From Chamaelirium japonicum (Eukaryota > Streptophyta > Magnoliopsida > Liliales > Melanthiaceae): 64,000 bases of DNA. Below the pieces are notes generated by a model that did not search any database, was not told the origin of the DNA, and saw only the letters and a program-made list of their open reading frames with translations. Shown one piece after another: positions 51,272 to 63,039 of the stretch (its first letter is position 1; each line of letters begins with the position of its first letter). The translations under genes were made by a program, and so were the position numbers. The stretch covers positions 19,077,532 through 19,141,531 of the forward strand of contig OX393549.1 of assembly GCA_947650365.1 (NCBI GenBank), given 5' to 3'.

Positions 51272-53119
51272 GCTCTTTTTGGATTTCATTTTTGCCTCAC
51301 GCTTTCAAAAAAAATTTCAAAGTCCAGAACTCTTTGCTCCCAGAACTCTTTGCTCTCGAAACTCTCGATCGGTTGAAATGGCATCTTCCAGCAGCATGAA
51401 GATCAAGAACGTGGTCCCATCCAAGAGGGCGGGGAAGGATAGAACTCCGGTGTCGCCCAAACCTATCGGCCGGGGCAAGGGCAAAGGCACCCTTGGTGTG
51501 CTTGGCAAAAGGCACATGGGAGTGGGGTTTGCTTCTGCACCTTCAAGACCTGAGCACATCCCGAAGGCCAGCTTCGTCCTAGGGCCCCTGATGCCGTTGT
51601 CGGAGGAGCCCATCTTTGAATATAACATTGGTGGCAATCTCAATGATGGGAAGAGGGCTAAGTGGCAGAAGTTGCTCGCTTGCTTCAAAGAGGGGAAACA
51701 CCGACCAGCTCTGGCAAGAGTTCAATCTGCTTTCGGGATCGACAAGCAGACTGTCTTCACAGGGATCGCCAGTAAGGAGCAAGTGATGGGGATGATGGTC
51801 ACCATCGGTCAGCTAAACTGCGGGCTGCACCTCCCTCTGCTGCCGTTCGCTGCCAGGTTGCTGAACACTTCGGGTCTTTGCCTGGGGCAGATATCGGGGA
51901 ATGCATGTAGGATAATCTATGCATTCTGCTGGGTGGAGTCAGACTTCCAAGAGGAGCTCAGGGCGTGCTACTCCAGCATCCCTGAAGGTAAAGTGGCCAG
52001 GATAGAGCTGGGGTACTTCTTCTACCACTACAAATGGGTCTCGAGGAAGGACAGACCCTTCTTCAATCTGACGGGCGTCTCCGCACTCTGCCCAATCATC
52101 GACACCGTACCCTTCGACAAGCTGTATACCGACTGGCTGATTTCTGTCGCTGGGGCATGGACTCCCCTTTCTGTGCCTGAGACTCCTCGTTCTCAGGTAC
52201 ACAAAGAGGTCGATATGTACTCGGTAGGAGGGGTCTTCGCTTGGTCATCGGATCGGATCGGGGCCCTCGACAACCTCTTCCTGGAGTTGACTTGCGGTAC
52301 TCGATCGTGGAAGTAGTTTTCGAACTGCCCGGTTCGGCACGGCAACGCCAACCTCCTCCATAGACTGCAGGCCAGGTACGAGGACAACGATGTCTTATAC
52401 TCCGATTATGAGGAGGATCCTCAATCGGGCAAGATTGTTAGAACCATCCGGGTCGAGAAGAAGGCGTTCGGGGCGAGACGCCGCTTGCTAACGGAGGAGA
52501 AGTTGGTGGTGACCCATAGGGGTCAAGTGAAGAAGAGAAGGGTCTATAAGGAGGAGGAAAAGAAAAGAGAAGAAGAGAAGAAACAAGAAGAGGAGGAGTG
52601 TAACATCTCCAAAATAAATAATTTAAAGGTTATTATAAAAAAAAATTTAAGAAATTCAAAATAAAAATCTGACGGCACCATTGCGTTCGTCTTGTCGAAA
52701 CGATCAAAAAACCTATATAAACTTTTGTGTTTTGAACTCATTTAAAGTATTAAAAAATTTAAAGAATTTTAAATCGAACCAATAGTAGGATTCGAACCTA
52801 AGATCTATTTAGTAGAATTTTAAATCGGGTTTCTCTAACCAAAAGTCCGTTAAGGCTTTTCTATTTAAATACAAGGGAAATAATTATTATATCAAACATA
52901 GGGAGACCAAAAGTCGTCTCAACCGACGACCCTTCGTTTCCGATCGGATGGGAACAGTCGCGCAGCCGTAACCGTAACCGACGACCCTTCGTTTCCGATC
53001 GGATGGGTGAGATCGCGTAGCGCAGTAAATGGCCGTTTTTACAATTAAACCCCCCCCTCCACAAGAGTTTTTCATTCCAATCCACCTCGGGATCCGTGCC
53101 AACCAACCTTTCCCCTCCC

Positions 53120-53270
53120 CTCGCCAACCACCACCGCCCGCCGCCCGCCGCCGACCCCCGACCGCCGCCGCCGCCGGCCGACCGTCGCCGACCGTCGACC
53201 GCCGCCGGCCGACCGCCGCCGCCGGTCGCCGCTGCCGGCCGCCGCCGACCGCCGCCTCCCCACAACCCTC
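53120..53270. repeat. CCG-rich simple sequence in the solo LTR
   Basis: Irregular (CCG)n/GCCGCCGACC sequence; open frames across it are artefacts. Confidence 0.85.
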
Positions 53271-53894
53271 CGGTTAGTAATATTTTTGTGGACCGAAGCC
53301 CAGTAAGCCCAGTTAATTTAGTAGATCGAAGCCCATAAAAACCTATTAGAACCCATTATGTATATGGGCTGAAGCCCATTAAAGTGTTGGCCAAGCCTAT
53401 TTAGTTTAAAAATTAAAAATGATAGAACGGCTCTAATTGTTGTAACTGAAACATTATTACTAAGAACAACTGAAATGTTTTTACTAAGCGCAGTCCCCAA
53501 ATTAAAATCCGCTAAAAGCCAACTGTTTTGGCCATACCGGGATCAAACGAACTCAGAATTTAGTTCCGTTTGCGGCCACGGTTTCAGAATGAAAAGTACT
53601 ACAAACTAGTATAAATTTAAAGTATTTTTGAAATTACAAAAATACCTCTAAAGAAGAAAAACCTATTAGTTCACATCGAAAAATGTTTCGAAAAATCCTG
53701 GAAAATTTAGGGTAGAAACTAACGAATTATAGTAACATACTTTCAGGTTTTGAGCGTACTAAGGCTTCCTCATCAGGAGTAAGAGTTTTCAACGGTTCAG
53801 GTAGGGGATTTTAACCAAGTTTGTTCATGCTAAGTATATGCTATAGATTATCGATAAATCGCTATGGAGTAGTAAATTGTGAATTACGTGATCA

Positions 53895-54110
53895 CTTATT
53901 TGGGTGTGGGGCTAGCCCTGGTCGAGGCCAAAAAGTTTCCTGGGTGTAGGTCTAGTCCTGGTTGAGACCAAAAAGTAACCTGGGTGTGGGTCTAGCCCTG
54001 GCTACGGGTCAAAAAGTTACCTAGGTGTGGGGCTAGCCTAGTCTGAGGACTAAAAGAACCTAGGTGTGGGGCTAGCTTTGTTGCGAACAAAAAGTACCCG
54101 GGTAAGGCTT
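53895..54110. repeat. ~40 bp tandem repeat in the solo LTR, five copies
   Basis: Units GGGTGTGGGGCTAGCCCTGG...CAAAAAGT begin near 53900, 53940, 53980, 54021 and 54060. Confidence 0.9.
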
Positions 54111-56201
54111 GAGATTCCTACCCTAGTCGAGGGCCAAAAAGGGAATCGGGTGATCCATGTTTTCTATTATTTACATTTCATAGTTATGTCTACTGTTTTT
54201 CAATACATATGTTTAGCATGAAGTAAACTTAGTCATGAAGTGAGTCAGTGGTTTGGACTCACCCCCCTACAGATGTTGTGCACCCTTCGGAGACCAATCC
54301 TGCAGGACTTGAAGAAGATGAGGAGCGATCGGGGAACGACCTAGAAGGAGTTGAGGACCCACTCTACACCCCTTTCTACGATGATGATGGAGCCGGAATA
54401 TGAAGTGTCAATGTTGAAAGACTTAGCCTTAGGCTTTCGATTTCAAGAAATTGTATCAAACAATGGTATTTTTAATAAAGTGGCTCAGTTAAGTTCCATA
54501 ATTGATGGAATTTATTTATACCAAGTTTTTTTTTATTCATAACACCCCAGTATTATACGGGTTGAATAAATCCGTAAAATATCGGGGCGTTACAAGGAGA
54601 AAGAGAAAGAAGAAGAAGAAGAAGAAAAAGGAGAGGAAGAAGAAGAAGAAGAAGAGGAGGATGAAGACAACGATGACGATGGTGAAGGTGATGGTGGTGA
54701 CGAGGAGGAGGATGGAGACGATGGAGGAGGAGACAGTGGCGAGGAGGAAGTTCCGCCCACCCCCATTTACAAGGCTAAGGCTCGTCGGATGGAGGATGTC
54801 ATGGATACGGTGGGCGACGGCAAGAGGGTGTCGCCCACCTATCACTTCGAAGAACTTAAGCGCCCCACGCGTATCAGAATAATGTACTCGGGGAGTGATA
54901 TGGTTGCGAGCAACCCCACTCCCCTCGATCAAATACCCCCGAGCGTTCCTCGCATTGAGGGTGCCTCGACGAACGGTGGGTTGGAGGTTGAGCAACTTCC
55001 ACCTACTGTTCGTCCTTCGGCAGCCCAGATGGCGGAGGAGACGGTCGCCCTCATGGCCAGGCTTCAGCAAACCGCTGAAGGTCCGGAGGAAGGGGAGATC
55101 ACTCCACCGTGCAACGTCCCTTCCTCTTTGCACAAGGAGGGAGGGAGTCGCGTAGAGGCTGGGACACCTCAACCTCTGCCAGCAGCATCTCCCGCGAAGG
55201 AAAGGTCGACCCCCAGGGGTAAGAGTTCTGACCGGGGGAAGGGTAAGGCTGAAGCATCCTGAGCCGACACCGCAGGTATGCTACTTTCAACTCCTTCTTG
55301 ACTTTATTGCTTTTGACATTCGAGATTCTAACTATTGAACTTTCGCATTGCTTACAGATGTTCCTGTTGGCTCCGCTACGCTGCTCAGAGACTTGGGTGA
55401 GGTTGACATCAACCACCCAACGGGTGTGATCCGGAAGCTTTGCAACCTTCCCGATGCTACCTTAGACAAAACCGACAACAGGTTCGAAGTTGTGGTAAGT
55501 GCATCATCATAACTTAGTCTTTGAGTTATACTTCTCGAAATGTTTCTAACTTTCTCTTGGTTGTTGGCAAAACTCAGCGGTCCTGAAGCTCGCAACCAAG
55601 CTTTTAAGGAGGGCCGGTGAGCGGGGGGCTTCATCTGAAGTCTCTCGCTTGACTGCCGAACTGGAGGCAGCTAACAAGGAGAAGGAGAAGCTGAAGGCAG
55701 CTTTGTCTGCCAAGCAGGAAGCCCTTTCTGCCCGAAAGAAAGCTCTCCGTAAGGAGAGGATCGAGAGCAAGAGGTGGCTCGAGAGCTACACGGCTCGGGG
55801 TCATAAGCTCCACGAGTTGAAGAACCGATTCTTCAAAGCGGAGACTTTGGCCCACGACCGTGCTGTGGAAATAAAGGAGTTGAAGGACCAACTCGCCGCC
55901 AAGGAAGCTGCTCTTGCTGCCAAGGAGGAGGCCTTCACGAAGGAGCTTGAGGAGACACGCACCGAGTGTGAGAGCTTCAGGTCGATGGTGGAGAAGGCAG
56001 TAGAAGCCCTCAGGGCTCACACTAGCGGTGTCCAGTCTTTGAAAGTGTCTGCAGCGAGCAAGGCTCGTGGTGGATCTGAAGGAGATAAGTCCCGCGCTCC
56101 AAGTATGGCCAAGCCTTGATGTACTCTATCTCTTTTCTTTTGTTGTTGTATTTGTAAGCCTCACTCATATAAAAGCTCACTTGTACTTGGAAATTTTGAG
56201 A

Positions 56202-56207
56202 AATAAA
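56202..56207 (+). terminator. Polyadenylation signal of the antisense gene
   Basis: AATAAA about 80 bp after the antisense stop codon, followed by a T-run; consistent with an independent plus-strand transcript. Confidence 0.55.
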
Positions 56208-56288
56208 GACTTTTTTTTTGGGTTTGAGATTGAATGTCCTGTTGAACTCTTTGAACGTTTATGTTTCGAATGGAATGCTTGAATTTAC

Positions 56289-56645
56289 TTCACACTTGCT
56301 TGTATGGGGTCGAGTCGTAACCCGATCACCCAAACGTGTTGAGTAATTTGGTAATTTGAAGGTTGCATTATATCGAAACTTGAAACCGTTTAATATTTGC
56401 CCGTAAGGGGTTGAGTCGCACCTCAAGCACCCAAACTTGTTAAACGATCTGGTAATTGAAGATTATTTAACATTTGGCATGTAAGGGGTCGTGTTGCAAC
56501 ACAAGCTCCCAAATTTGTTAAATTAACCTGGTGACTTGAAGGTTGTTTTGTTTCATAACCCGAAACCGTTTAACATATGCCTGTAAGGGGTTGAGTCGCA
56601 ACTCAAGAACCCAAACTTGTTAAACGACCTGGTAATTTGAATATA
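56289..56645. repeat. ~75-105 bp direct repeats, four copies
   Basis: Copies carry GTAAGGGGTTGAGTCGCA and CACCCAAACTTGTTAAACGA words and lie between the antisense stop and the integrase end. Spacing is about 100, 77 and 103 bp. Confidence 0.85.
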
Positions 56646-56745
56646 GATGACTCAGACTTGAATGTAGATGACTTGGAGCTGCTTCAGAACTTGAGTTGAC
56701 AAGATGAATATTTGAAAGTGATCTTTATTCAGCATGGAGTTTACA

Positions 56746-57986
56746 TCAAGGATAAAATATTTTGAGATATCTAGCATTCCAAGCTCGTGGTAGTCTATCT
56801 CCTTCTGGTGAAATCAATCGATAAGATCCTTTGCCTCCTATCGATTCGATGATGTAGGGTCCTTCCCAGTTGGGAGCTAGTTTTTCATTGCTGTGCTCTT
56901 TTGTGTTGTAAAAGACCGCTCTAAGGACCAGGCTGCCAATTGGGAATTGTCTTTTGCTAACCTTCTGGTCGTAGGCTTGTTTGATCTTCTATTGGTATTT
57001 GGCAACGCGAATGGTCGCTTGATCTCGTAACTCTTCAGAGAAATCAAGGTCATCGACTCGAAGCTTGTCGTTAATCCCTTCTTCGATTGCTCTGGTCTTC
57101 AGAGTGTTCGATATGGTTTCTGTTGGGAGAACTGCTTCTGACCCGTACGTTAGGCGAAAGGGTACTGTGAACCCAGTTGATCTTCTCGGAGTGGTTCGAT
57201 AGCCCCACAAGACTTTAGGTAGGACTTGCTCCCACAATCCCTTCTTATCATCGAGTTTCTTCTTGAGCAAACCCAAGATAGCTCTGTTTGAGGCTTCAGC
57301 TTGGCCATTGCATTGAGGGTACCTTGGAGTTGAGTAGAAGAGTTTAATCCCGTTGTTTAAGCAAAATCCTCGGAACTTGTCGGAGTCGAATTGAGCTCCA
57401 TTGTCAGCAATCAGGACTTGTGGCGTGCCAAAACTTGAGAAGATGTTATGTCTGATGAACTTGATGACTTCATCGTCAGTCTCTCGGAAGAGTGGCACGG
57501 CTTCAACCCACTTGGTGAAGTAATCTGTGGCCAATAGCAGATACTTCTTCTTGCTTGGTACTCGTGGAAAAGTACCCAAGAAGTCCAACCCCCATTGATG
57601 GAAGGGCCATGGACTCGTTAGTTGATGGAGCTTGTCTGCTGGGAGGTGGATAGCTCGAGCGTGTCGTTGACAAGGCTCACATCTTTGAACCACTTGGTGA
57701 GCATCTCTAGCCATTGTCGGCCAATAGTATCCTTGAAGCTTTGTATTGGCTTCAAGAATTCTTCCTCCTGAATGATTTTCGCAGGCTCCGGAATGGATAT
57801 TGATTAAGATTGTCTTTGCTTGTAAAGGTCCAATGCATTTGAGCAGCATCCCATTGTGCGATTTTGAAATATAGATATTCTCCTTGAAGGCAATAGCATG
57901 GAAGCTTCCTTTGAAGTCTTCTGGCTTGAATTGGATCTTTTTGTGTTCTGCCTTGCTCGAAGAAGTCGAAGATTAGCCGTCTCCAA
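56746..57986 (-). pseudogene. Integrase of the Tat element
   Basis: From 57849 down: zinc-binding HSG..NHSG...CEPCQRH, then the catalytic core with D in HQWGLDFLG, D in LIADNGAQFDS and E in NGQAEASNRA; the second and third acids are 36 residues apart, as in DD35E integrases. An in-frame TAG at 56989-56991 interrupts it, after which the C-terminal region continues to TGA 56746-56748 with the GPY motif (NWEGPYIIESIGG). All catalytic residues are present, so the defects are the stops only. It removes 3'-end nucleotides and joins cDNA to target DNA in active relatives. Confidence 0.92.
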
Positions 57987-58139
57987 TCTTCGAGTTCATG
58001 TGTTGTGGCATGATCGGAGGCTGGCTGTTCTCTACCCCCGGATCTTTCTGTAGTGGCGATGACCTATTGTTCAAGGGTAATCTTAGGCGATTCTTGATAG
58101 TCGATTTGTATTCGCCTCTCCCCAAGTGAGTCTCCAAGA

Positions 58140-58731
58140 ACCGAGGCAGCATTAGCCAAGGCATCTGTCTCTCGATTTTCTACTCTCGGGACTTGGATGA
58201 ACTCGGTGCTAGTAAATCATTGTTGATGATGTCGCACTAGAGACAAGTAATACTGCATTGTTTCTTCCCACGCCGTGTACTCCCCGTTGATCTGTCTTTT
58301 GATTAGCTGGGAGTCGCTGTAGATGGTGAGTCGATCTACCCCCAGGGATTCAGTCATTTCAAGCCCAGAGATGAGTGCTTCATACTCGGCTTCATTATTG
58401 GTAGCGTTAAATCCAAGGAGAATGGCCTTTTGTAGTGATCAAGTTCAAGGGATACCAAGACTATCCCAATTCCAGAACCGATCGCGCTTGAAGCTCCATC
58501 AGTATAGAGTTTCCACCGAGTTGGCGAGGTAGTAGGGGCCCCAAGACTTGGACAGGTTTTGGGAGCTGGATTGAACGGAGATTCATCTTCGTCTTCGAGG
58601 CGCATATCGATGTCTTCATCCTGAGTTATGGGGTCTTTCACTGGGAAGTCAGCAAGGAAGTCAGCAACTGCCTGCCCTTTGAGCGAAGTGCGCGATTCGA
58701 ATTGAACCCCGAGAGCACTCATCTTGATCAC
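58140..58731 (-). pseudogene. Second, archaeal-type RNase H of the Tat element
   Basis: QAVADFLADFP is followed about 60 residues later by WKLYTDGASSAIGSGIGIVL, the first strand of the additional RNase H found in the Tat/Ogre group. A frameshift near 58440 changes frame, after which EAEYEALISGLEMTESLGV and IYSDSQLIKRQINGEY are readable, supplying the next acidic residues. ENRETDALANAAS near 58170 provides the last. The frame is broken, the motif set complete. Confidence 0.82.
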
Positions 58732-59880
58732 TTATTTGGTCATTCGACCTGCTCGACCTGCCTTGTCGAGGATATCTTTAAGGGGGTGCTCTGAGACGAT
58801 TGTAATCAGGTGGGAGATAAAATAGGGTTGGAGTCGTCGTGATGCGGTGAGTAAGGCTAATATGACCTTCTCAATCTTTGAGTAGCGAGTCTCTGCCGGG
58901 AGAAGTATATGGCTGATGTAGTAGACCGGATATCGGTACCTTCTCTTCTGCTGACCAGGACCGAGCTGATTGCTTGATCGGTGACGGCAAGGTAGAGCCA
59001 GGATCTTCTTTTGGAAGCGGAGCTGTTAGGATGGAAGCACGCACAAGATATCTCTTGATGTCCTGAAAGGCTTCTTCGCAAGTTGGACTCCACCCGGAGG
59101 TATCTGCCTTTCGCAACTTGTCGAAGAGCGGTTTGCATTTGTCGGAAGATTTCGCAATGAATCGATTGAGGACGGCTAATCTTCCGGTGAGGTGTTGCAC
59201 TTCCTTCTGATTGGTAGGTGAGGGCATATCGAGGATAGCTCGAATTTGATCGGGTTTGGCTTCAATACCTCTCCTGGTCACAAAGTGTCCCAGGAACTTG
59301 CCCGATTGAACACCAAAGGCATATTTAGCCGGGTTGAGCTTCATGTGGTACTTTCGGAGGATTTGAAATGTTTCTGCGAGATCAGACAGATGGCTCTCAT
59401 GATTGGAGCTCTTGGTGAGGAGGTCATCTACATAGACTTCGACGTTGCGTCCGATTTGATCTTCGAACATCTTTGTGACTAGCCTTTGATAGGTGGATCC
59501 AGCATTTTTGAGGCCGAAAGGCATTATGTTGTAGCAGTAAAGACCTCGGTCAGTCACAAAGCAAGTCTTCTCTCTATCGTCCGGATGTAGCAAAATTTGA
59601 TTGTACCCCGAGTATCCGTCCGTGAAAGATAGAAGGTCGTGGCCAGCAGTGGCACACTCTGACCTTCCCATTCTTCTTTGGGACAGCAACTATATTGGAG
59701 ATCCAAGTAGGATGCTCTACTTCACGAATGAAGCCTGCTGCGAGTAGCTTACTGATCTCCTCTTGAACTGCAACTTGTCGCTCTGGTCAGATTGTACGTG
59801 GTTTTTGCTTGACGGGCTTCACTTCCTCTTTGATTGCTAGATGGTGACACGCGTCATCTGGGTTAATCCCAGGCATATCT
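58732..59880 (-). pseudogene. Reverse transcriptase and first RNase H of the Tat element
   Basis: The start region PGINPDDACHHLAIKEEVKP (about 59870) leads through LLAAGFIREV and ISNIVAVPKKNGKVRV to LLSFTDGYSGYNQI, MPFGLKNAGSTYQRL and the YVDD catalytic box at 59423-59434. A TGA at 59787-59789 interrupts the start. Between KNGKVRV and TAGHDLLSF the usual segment with DYTDLNKACPKD is missing, an internal deletion of roughly 30 codons with a frame change. Downstream, a degenerate RNase H region (RYSKIEKVILALL, LQPYFISHLI) is readable in shifted frames. Confidence 0.9.
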
Positions 59881-60187
59881 TCAAAACACTAGGCGAAGAC
59901 ATCTTGTTGGATTGAAGGAAGGATACCATGTCTCGCGCTTCTGCGTCGCTAAGACCGGTACCGATGAAGGTTTCTCGAGGGAGATCTTTACTACCGATAT
60001 TGATTGGAATGATCTCTTCGATTGAAGGTGAGGCCTCCCACTCGATTGGCGGGGGTTCGGACAGTGGGATCTCCTTTGGTTGCTATCTTGAAGAAGGACC
60101 AGCTTCATCTCTAGGTCGCTTTGGGGCAGCGAGATTTATCCTGCAATCTGTTTTGGTAGCAGCTGCTTTGCAGGATCGCCCAATTTG

Positions 60188-60560
60188 TTAATCTCCTCGA
60201 ATGCAGACAATACCTTCTCCTGTTGCAAATTTGAGGAGTTGATGGTAGGAGAAGGAGATGGCATTGATCTGATGGAGGAATGGTCGACCAAGAATGAAGT
60301 TGTAGTTGGATGTCCCTTCGACGATGGCGAACCTTACCGAGACTCGAGTCTCTCGGCTGAGGTCGAGGGTGAACCTTGATTCCCCCATTGTTATGCTCTA
60401 CTCCCCGTTGAAGCTCATGATCATCATTGGGACGACTTCGAGACTTGAATATTTATGTCCCAGGCGCTTGAAGCAGTCTGAGAACATGATGTCGATGTAG
60501 CTTCCGGTGTCGATGAGGATGCGATTGACAGTGCTCCCGTCGATGATGAGCTTCAGGACT
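60188..60560 (-). pseudogene. Aspartic protease of the Tat element
   Basis: NRILIDTGSYIDIMF with the catalytic DTG at 60503-60511; then an in-frame TAG at 60398-60400; then VRFAIVEGTSNYNFILGRPF, the ILGRP block near the end of retropepsins, and HQLLKFATGEG..IRGD. Order and spacing are normal. Confidence 0.85.
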
Positions 60561-60849
60561 AGGGGATCTCGATATGGAGTATGGACTCCTTGAAGATCTG
60601 AGTCGTTGAAGATGATGGAGGGCTAAGTTAAGCCCTTGACAGGCTTCTCGATCCAGGTATCTTCCTTGTTCGCTGCAGAGCGCACGTTGAAGATGCGTCG
60701 CACTTGCTGATCGACTTCTTTTCCCGTCAACGTTTGATTGTGCAATGACCCATGAATGCCAAAAATGTTGGCACGCACGGTGATAGGTGACTAATCGGTA
60801 GAGATTTGGTGGATCCAGCAAGCTTCTTTATCCTTTGCGGAAGGTCGGT

Positions 60850-62580
60850 GTTGATCTGGTCCGCCCTTGACGAAATCTTAGAGGTGGCCTTCTCGTAGCA
60901 AATCCTTGAGATGATATCTCAGTCAATAGCATCGATCGGTAGAATGGCCATGGCTGTGGTGAAAGTCACAGTAGACCGTTTTGTCAGCTGTGACCTTGGT
61001 ATCAGGCTGCAAAGGGTTCAGCCTTCAAAGGAACTCTTTATGTTGAATTCGATCGAGGATCTGCTCGATTGGTAGAGTCCAATCGGTGAATGTAGTCTTC
61101 TTCGGAGGGGATCTACGTTCGTCGTTCCTTGACCGCTTGGGTGCAGGGGGAATAACCGCCTCTGCATTGTAAGCTTTGGCAGCATACTTCGGGGCTTTTC
61201 TTTCGACGGGTCGTCGCTTTGTCTCTCGCCCTTTTCGGGCAACGTGATCATCTTCAACTTCGATTTCCCTTTGGATTCGATCGAATATTGAACCCAGGGA
61301 AGGGGGAGGATTGTGAATGAAGTCATTATAGATGTGCAGATCAAAACTAAGAGCATTCTGGAAGGCTAGCATGATAGCCTCGTCATCAAGATATCGTCCC
61401 GAGAGAGCGGCGTGCTCGTTGCGGAATCTTTGCGTGAAGCTGCGAAGACTCTTGTCAGCACCCATCCTCAGCCTGTAGAGGGAGTCTAGCTTCTTCTCCG
61501 GCTTCAAGTTGAGCTGATATTGCTGCACGAAGTGGTTAGCCAAGACTCCGAACTGAGTGATGGATCCAGCCTGAAGGTTATGGTACCAATCGAGGGATGG
61601 CTCGTCGAGACTCCTGGCGAAGGTGCGGCAGAGCACGTTGTTCTCTTCTTCGTGCGGCGTCAAAGCTTGCTTGAAGGCCAATATGTGGAGAGTCGGATCT
61701 CCCTTGAGGTAATTGAATTTGGGGAGAGTGGGAGTTCTCCATCCTCTTGGAAATATTGATTGAAACAGACTCCGATTGAGAGGTCCAGTAGAGGAGTGAT
61801 GGAGAAGCTCTACTCTTTGAGGGTGCCCCTTTCATCTGATGCCTCCTTTGTAAGTTGGGCTTCGACTGTGTCCGCCTGTCACAGTTGCGGCCCGAGGATG
61901 ACTAAGAGGATTCATCATCTATACGATCACAGACACTCTGCTTCCATGGAGCAATAGAGAGGGTTGGATCGCGACGGATCCTCTCAAGGGCAGCGGTGCC
62001 CATTGACCTCCGTGGTTCGGAGTAGATCGATTGTCATGGCAGATCCGTACTTTCACTGAGTGAAGGGATAGGGAGAGCAATTCTGGCCTCAGAGGCTGCC
62101 TTGTTGAGAGCATCCCTTTCAGCTGTGAGGGTGGCATTTTGCTTAGCCAATTATAGCAGCTGAAAGTGGACCACGGAGATTTGATAGGTAGATGGTAGGT
62201 CTTCAGCTGGAGCAGGGGCAGTCTGCCCTATCGACTGTCGAGGAGGTGGTACGATCGGTCGATCGACCGATCTTTCACTCTCTGAATGAACCTCCATTTT
62301 GGGGACAGTAAGGGGCTGCCCGAAGTTGAGCTGTTGCCTCATCAAACGAGTCTCTGGACGAGGTTGACGTGTGTACTTCCCTCTAGATGATCCTGATGCT
62401 TCGTCTTTGCCATTTAGAGAGAGCGAATGATGCAACAAGATTGCCTATATCCTAGCGGTTGTTTGCTCAACCGAAGGGGCTAGGAAGTTTGGCTGTCTAG
62501 AACGGTTGTCTGCTCAACCAATCTGATGCTTGTTGCAGAGCGAACTTGGCTTCTCTCTCGGATCCCACAGACGGCGCCAA
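60850..62580 (-). pseudogene. gag region of the Tat element
   Basis: The best-preserved part is 61025-61760: FPRGWRTPTLPKFNYLKG, WYHNLQAGSITQFGVLANHF and YRLRMGADKSLRSFTQRFR, the conserved blocks of the plant gag domain. After a stop at about 61022 the nucleocapsid-like CDFHHSHGHSTDRC motif (near 60940-60980) follows in the same frame with further stops. The N-terminal part (61800-62440) is broken into short frames. Confidence 0.82.
62562..62580 (-). other. Primer binding site of the Tat element
   Basis: Minus strand TTTGGCGCCGTCTGTGGG, 2-3 bp after the end of the 5' LTR. TGGCGCC-type primer sites are common in plant gypsy elements; the tRNA was not assigned. Confidence 0.75.
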
Positions 62581-62980
62581 ACTGTGGGGAAAAAATCTTC
62601 GTGCTGATCCGAAGACTTCACCTCACCAGCCAATTGAAGTTGAGTCAAAGATCTTTGGTCGATCTGTTGATTGGAAGGTAGTTTGGAAGGTTGATGCCTT
62701 GGTTACTTTGAGTTAGCGCTTTCGATATACAAACAGAGAAGATTGACACAAGAGGTGATCTCGGAGTTCAGTCGAAACCTACGTCTCCGTGCTATAGGGA
62801 GCAACCCGAAGTCACTAACACTTTACTTGAAGCGACCTCGACAGGACGAATGTCACTGATCTCTTCGAACTCTTCAGAGACAAGAAGAAGATGGAGGAGA
62901 ATTGAAGGATTGAAAGCTGGAATTCCAGAGCTCTGGTTTCTGGATTTTGAACCGGGATCCTCTTTTACTTGAAGGCTCTA

Positions 62981-62990
62981 CTATTCATAG
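62981..62990 (-). promoter_or_regulatory. Mutated TATA box of the Tat 5' LTR
   Basis: Minus strand CTATGAATAG; the second A of the box is G, so the promoter copy that would drive the element is damaged. Confidence 0.6.
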
Positions 62991-63039
62991 GATTTCCTGG
63001 GAGGAAATCTGGGGGCAAATGGCGGTTTCTGCTGTCGTA

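Larger units (their letters stand above)
52599..54594 (+). mobile_element. Solo LTR inserted in the antisense gene, TSD AGGAG
   Basis: TGTAACATCTCC...GGGGCGTTACA, 1996 bp, with AGGAG at 52594-52598 and 54595-54599. No internal region or coding domain. The TGTAACG-like ends and the GGACTCACCCCCC...CACCCTTCGGAGACC block (about 54253-54295) resemble Tekay/Del-type gypsy LTRs, as does the LTR at 393-3671, but the two are not close copies. Orientation is assigned from the LTR ends only and is tentative. Confidence 0.9.
51378..56119 (+). pseudogene. Antisense gene of the Tat element (PF04195-like), with two probable introns
   Basis: Starts MASSSSMKIKNVVPSK at 51378. Residues about 145-270 (CGLHLPLLPFAARLL, YFFYHYKWVSRKDRPFF) match the pattern of the putative gypsy-type transposon domain PF04195. 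An acidic Glu/Asp tract follows, then a basic tail (KERSTPRGKSSDRGKGKAE). Probable introns: 55276-55357 (CAG^GTATG...TTACAG) and 55495-55577 (GTG^GTAAGT...CTCAG). The last exon (about 55578-56119) is a coiled coil rich in KEKEKLKAALSAKQ-type heptads, ending at TGA 56117. Breaks: in-frame TAG at 52314-52316, TGA at 55260-55262, a 1996 bp solo LTR at 52599, and the exon 2/3 junction is one base out of frame. Removing the LTR and one TSD restores the frame exactly. Function unknown; antisense ORFs at this position are known in Tat elements. Confidence 0.75.
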
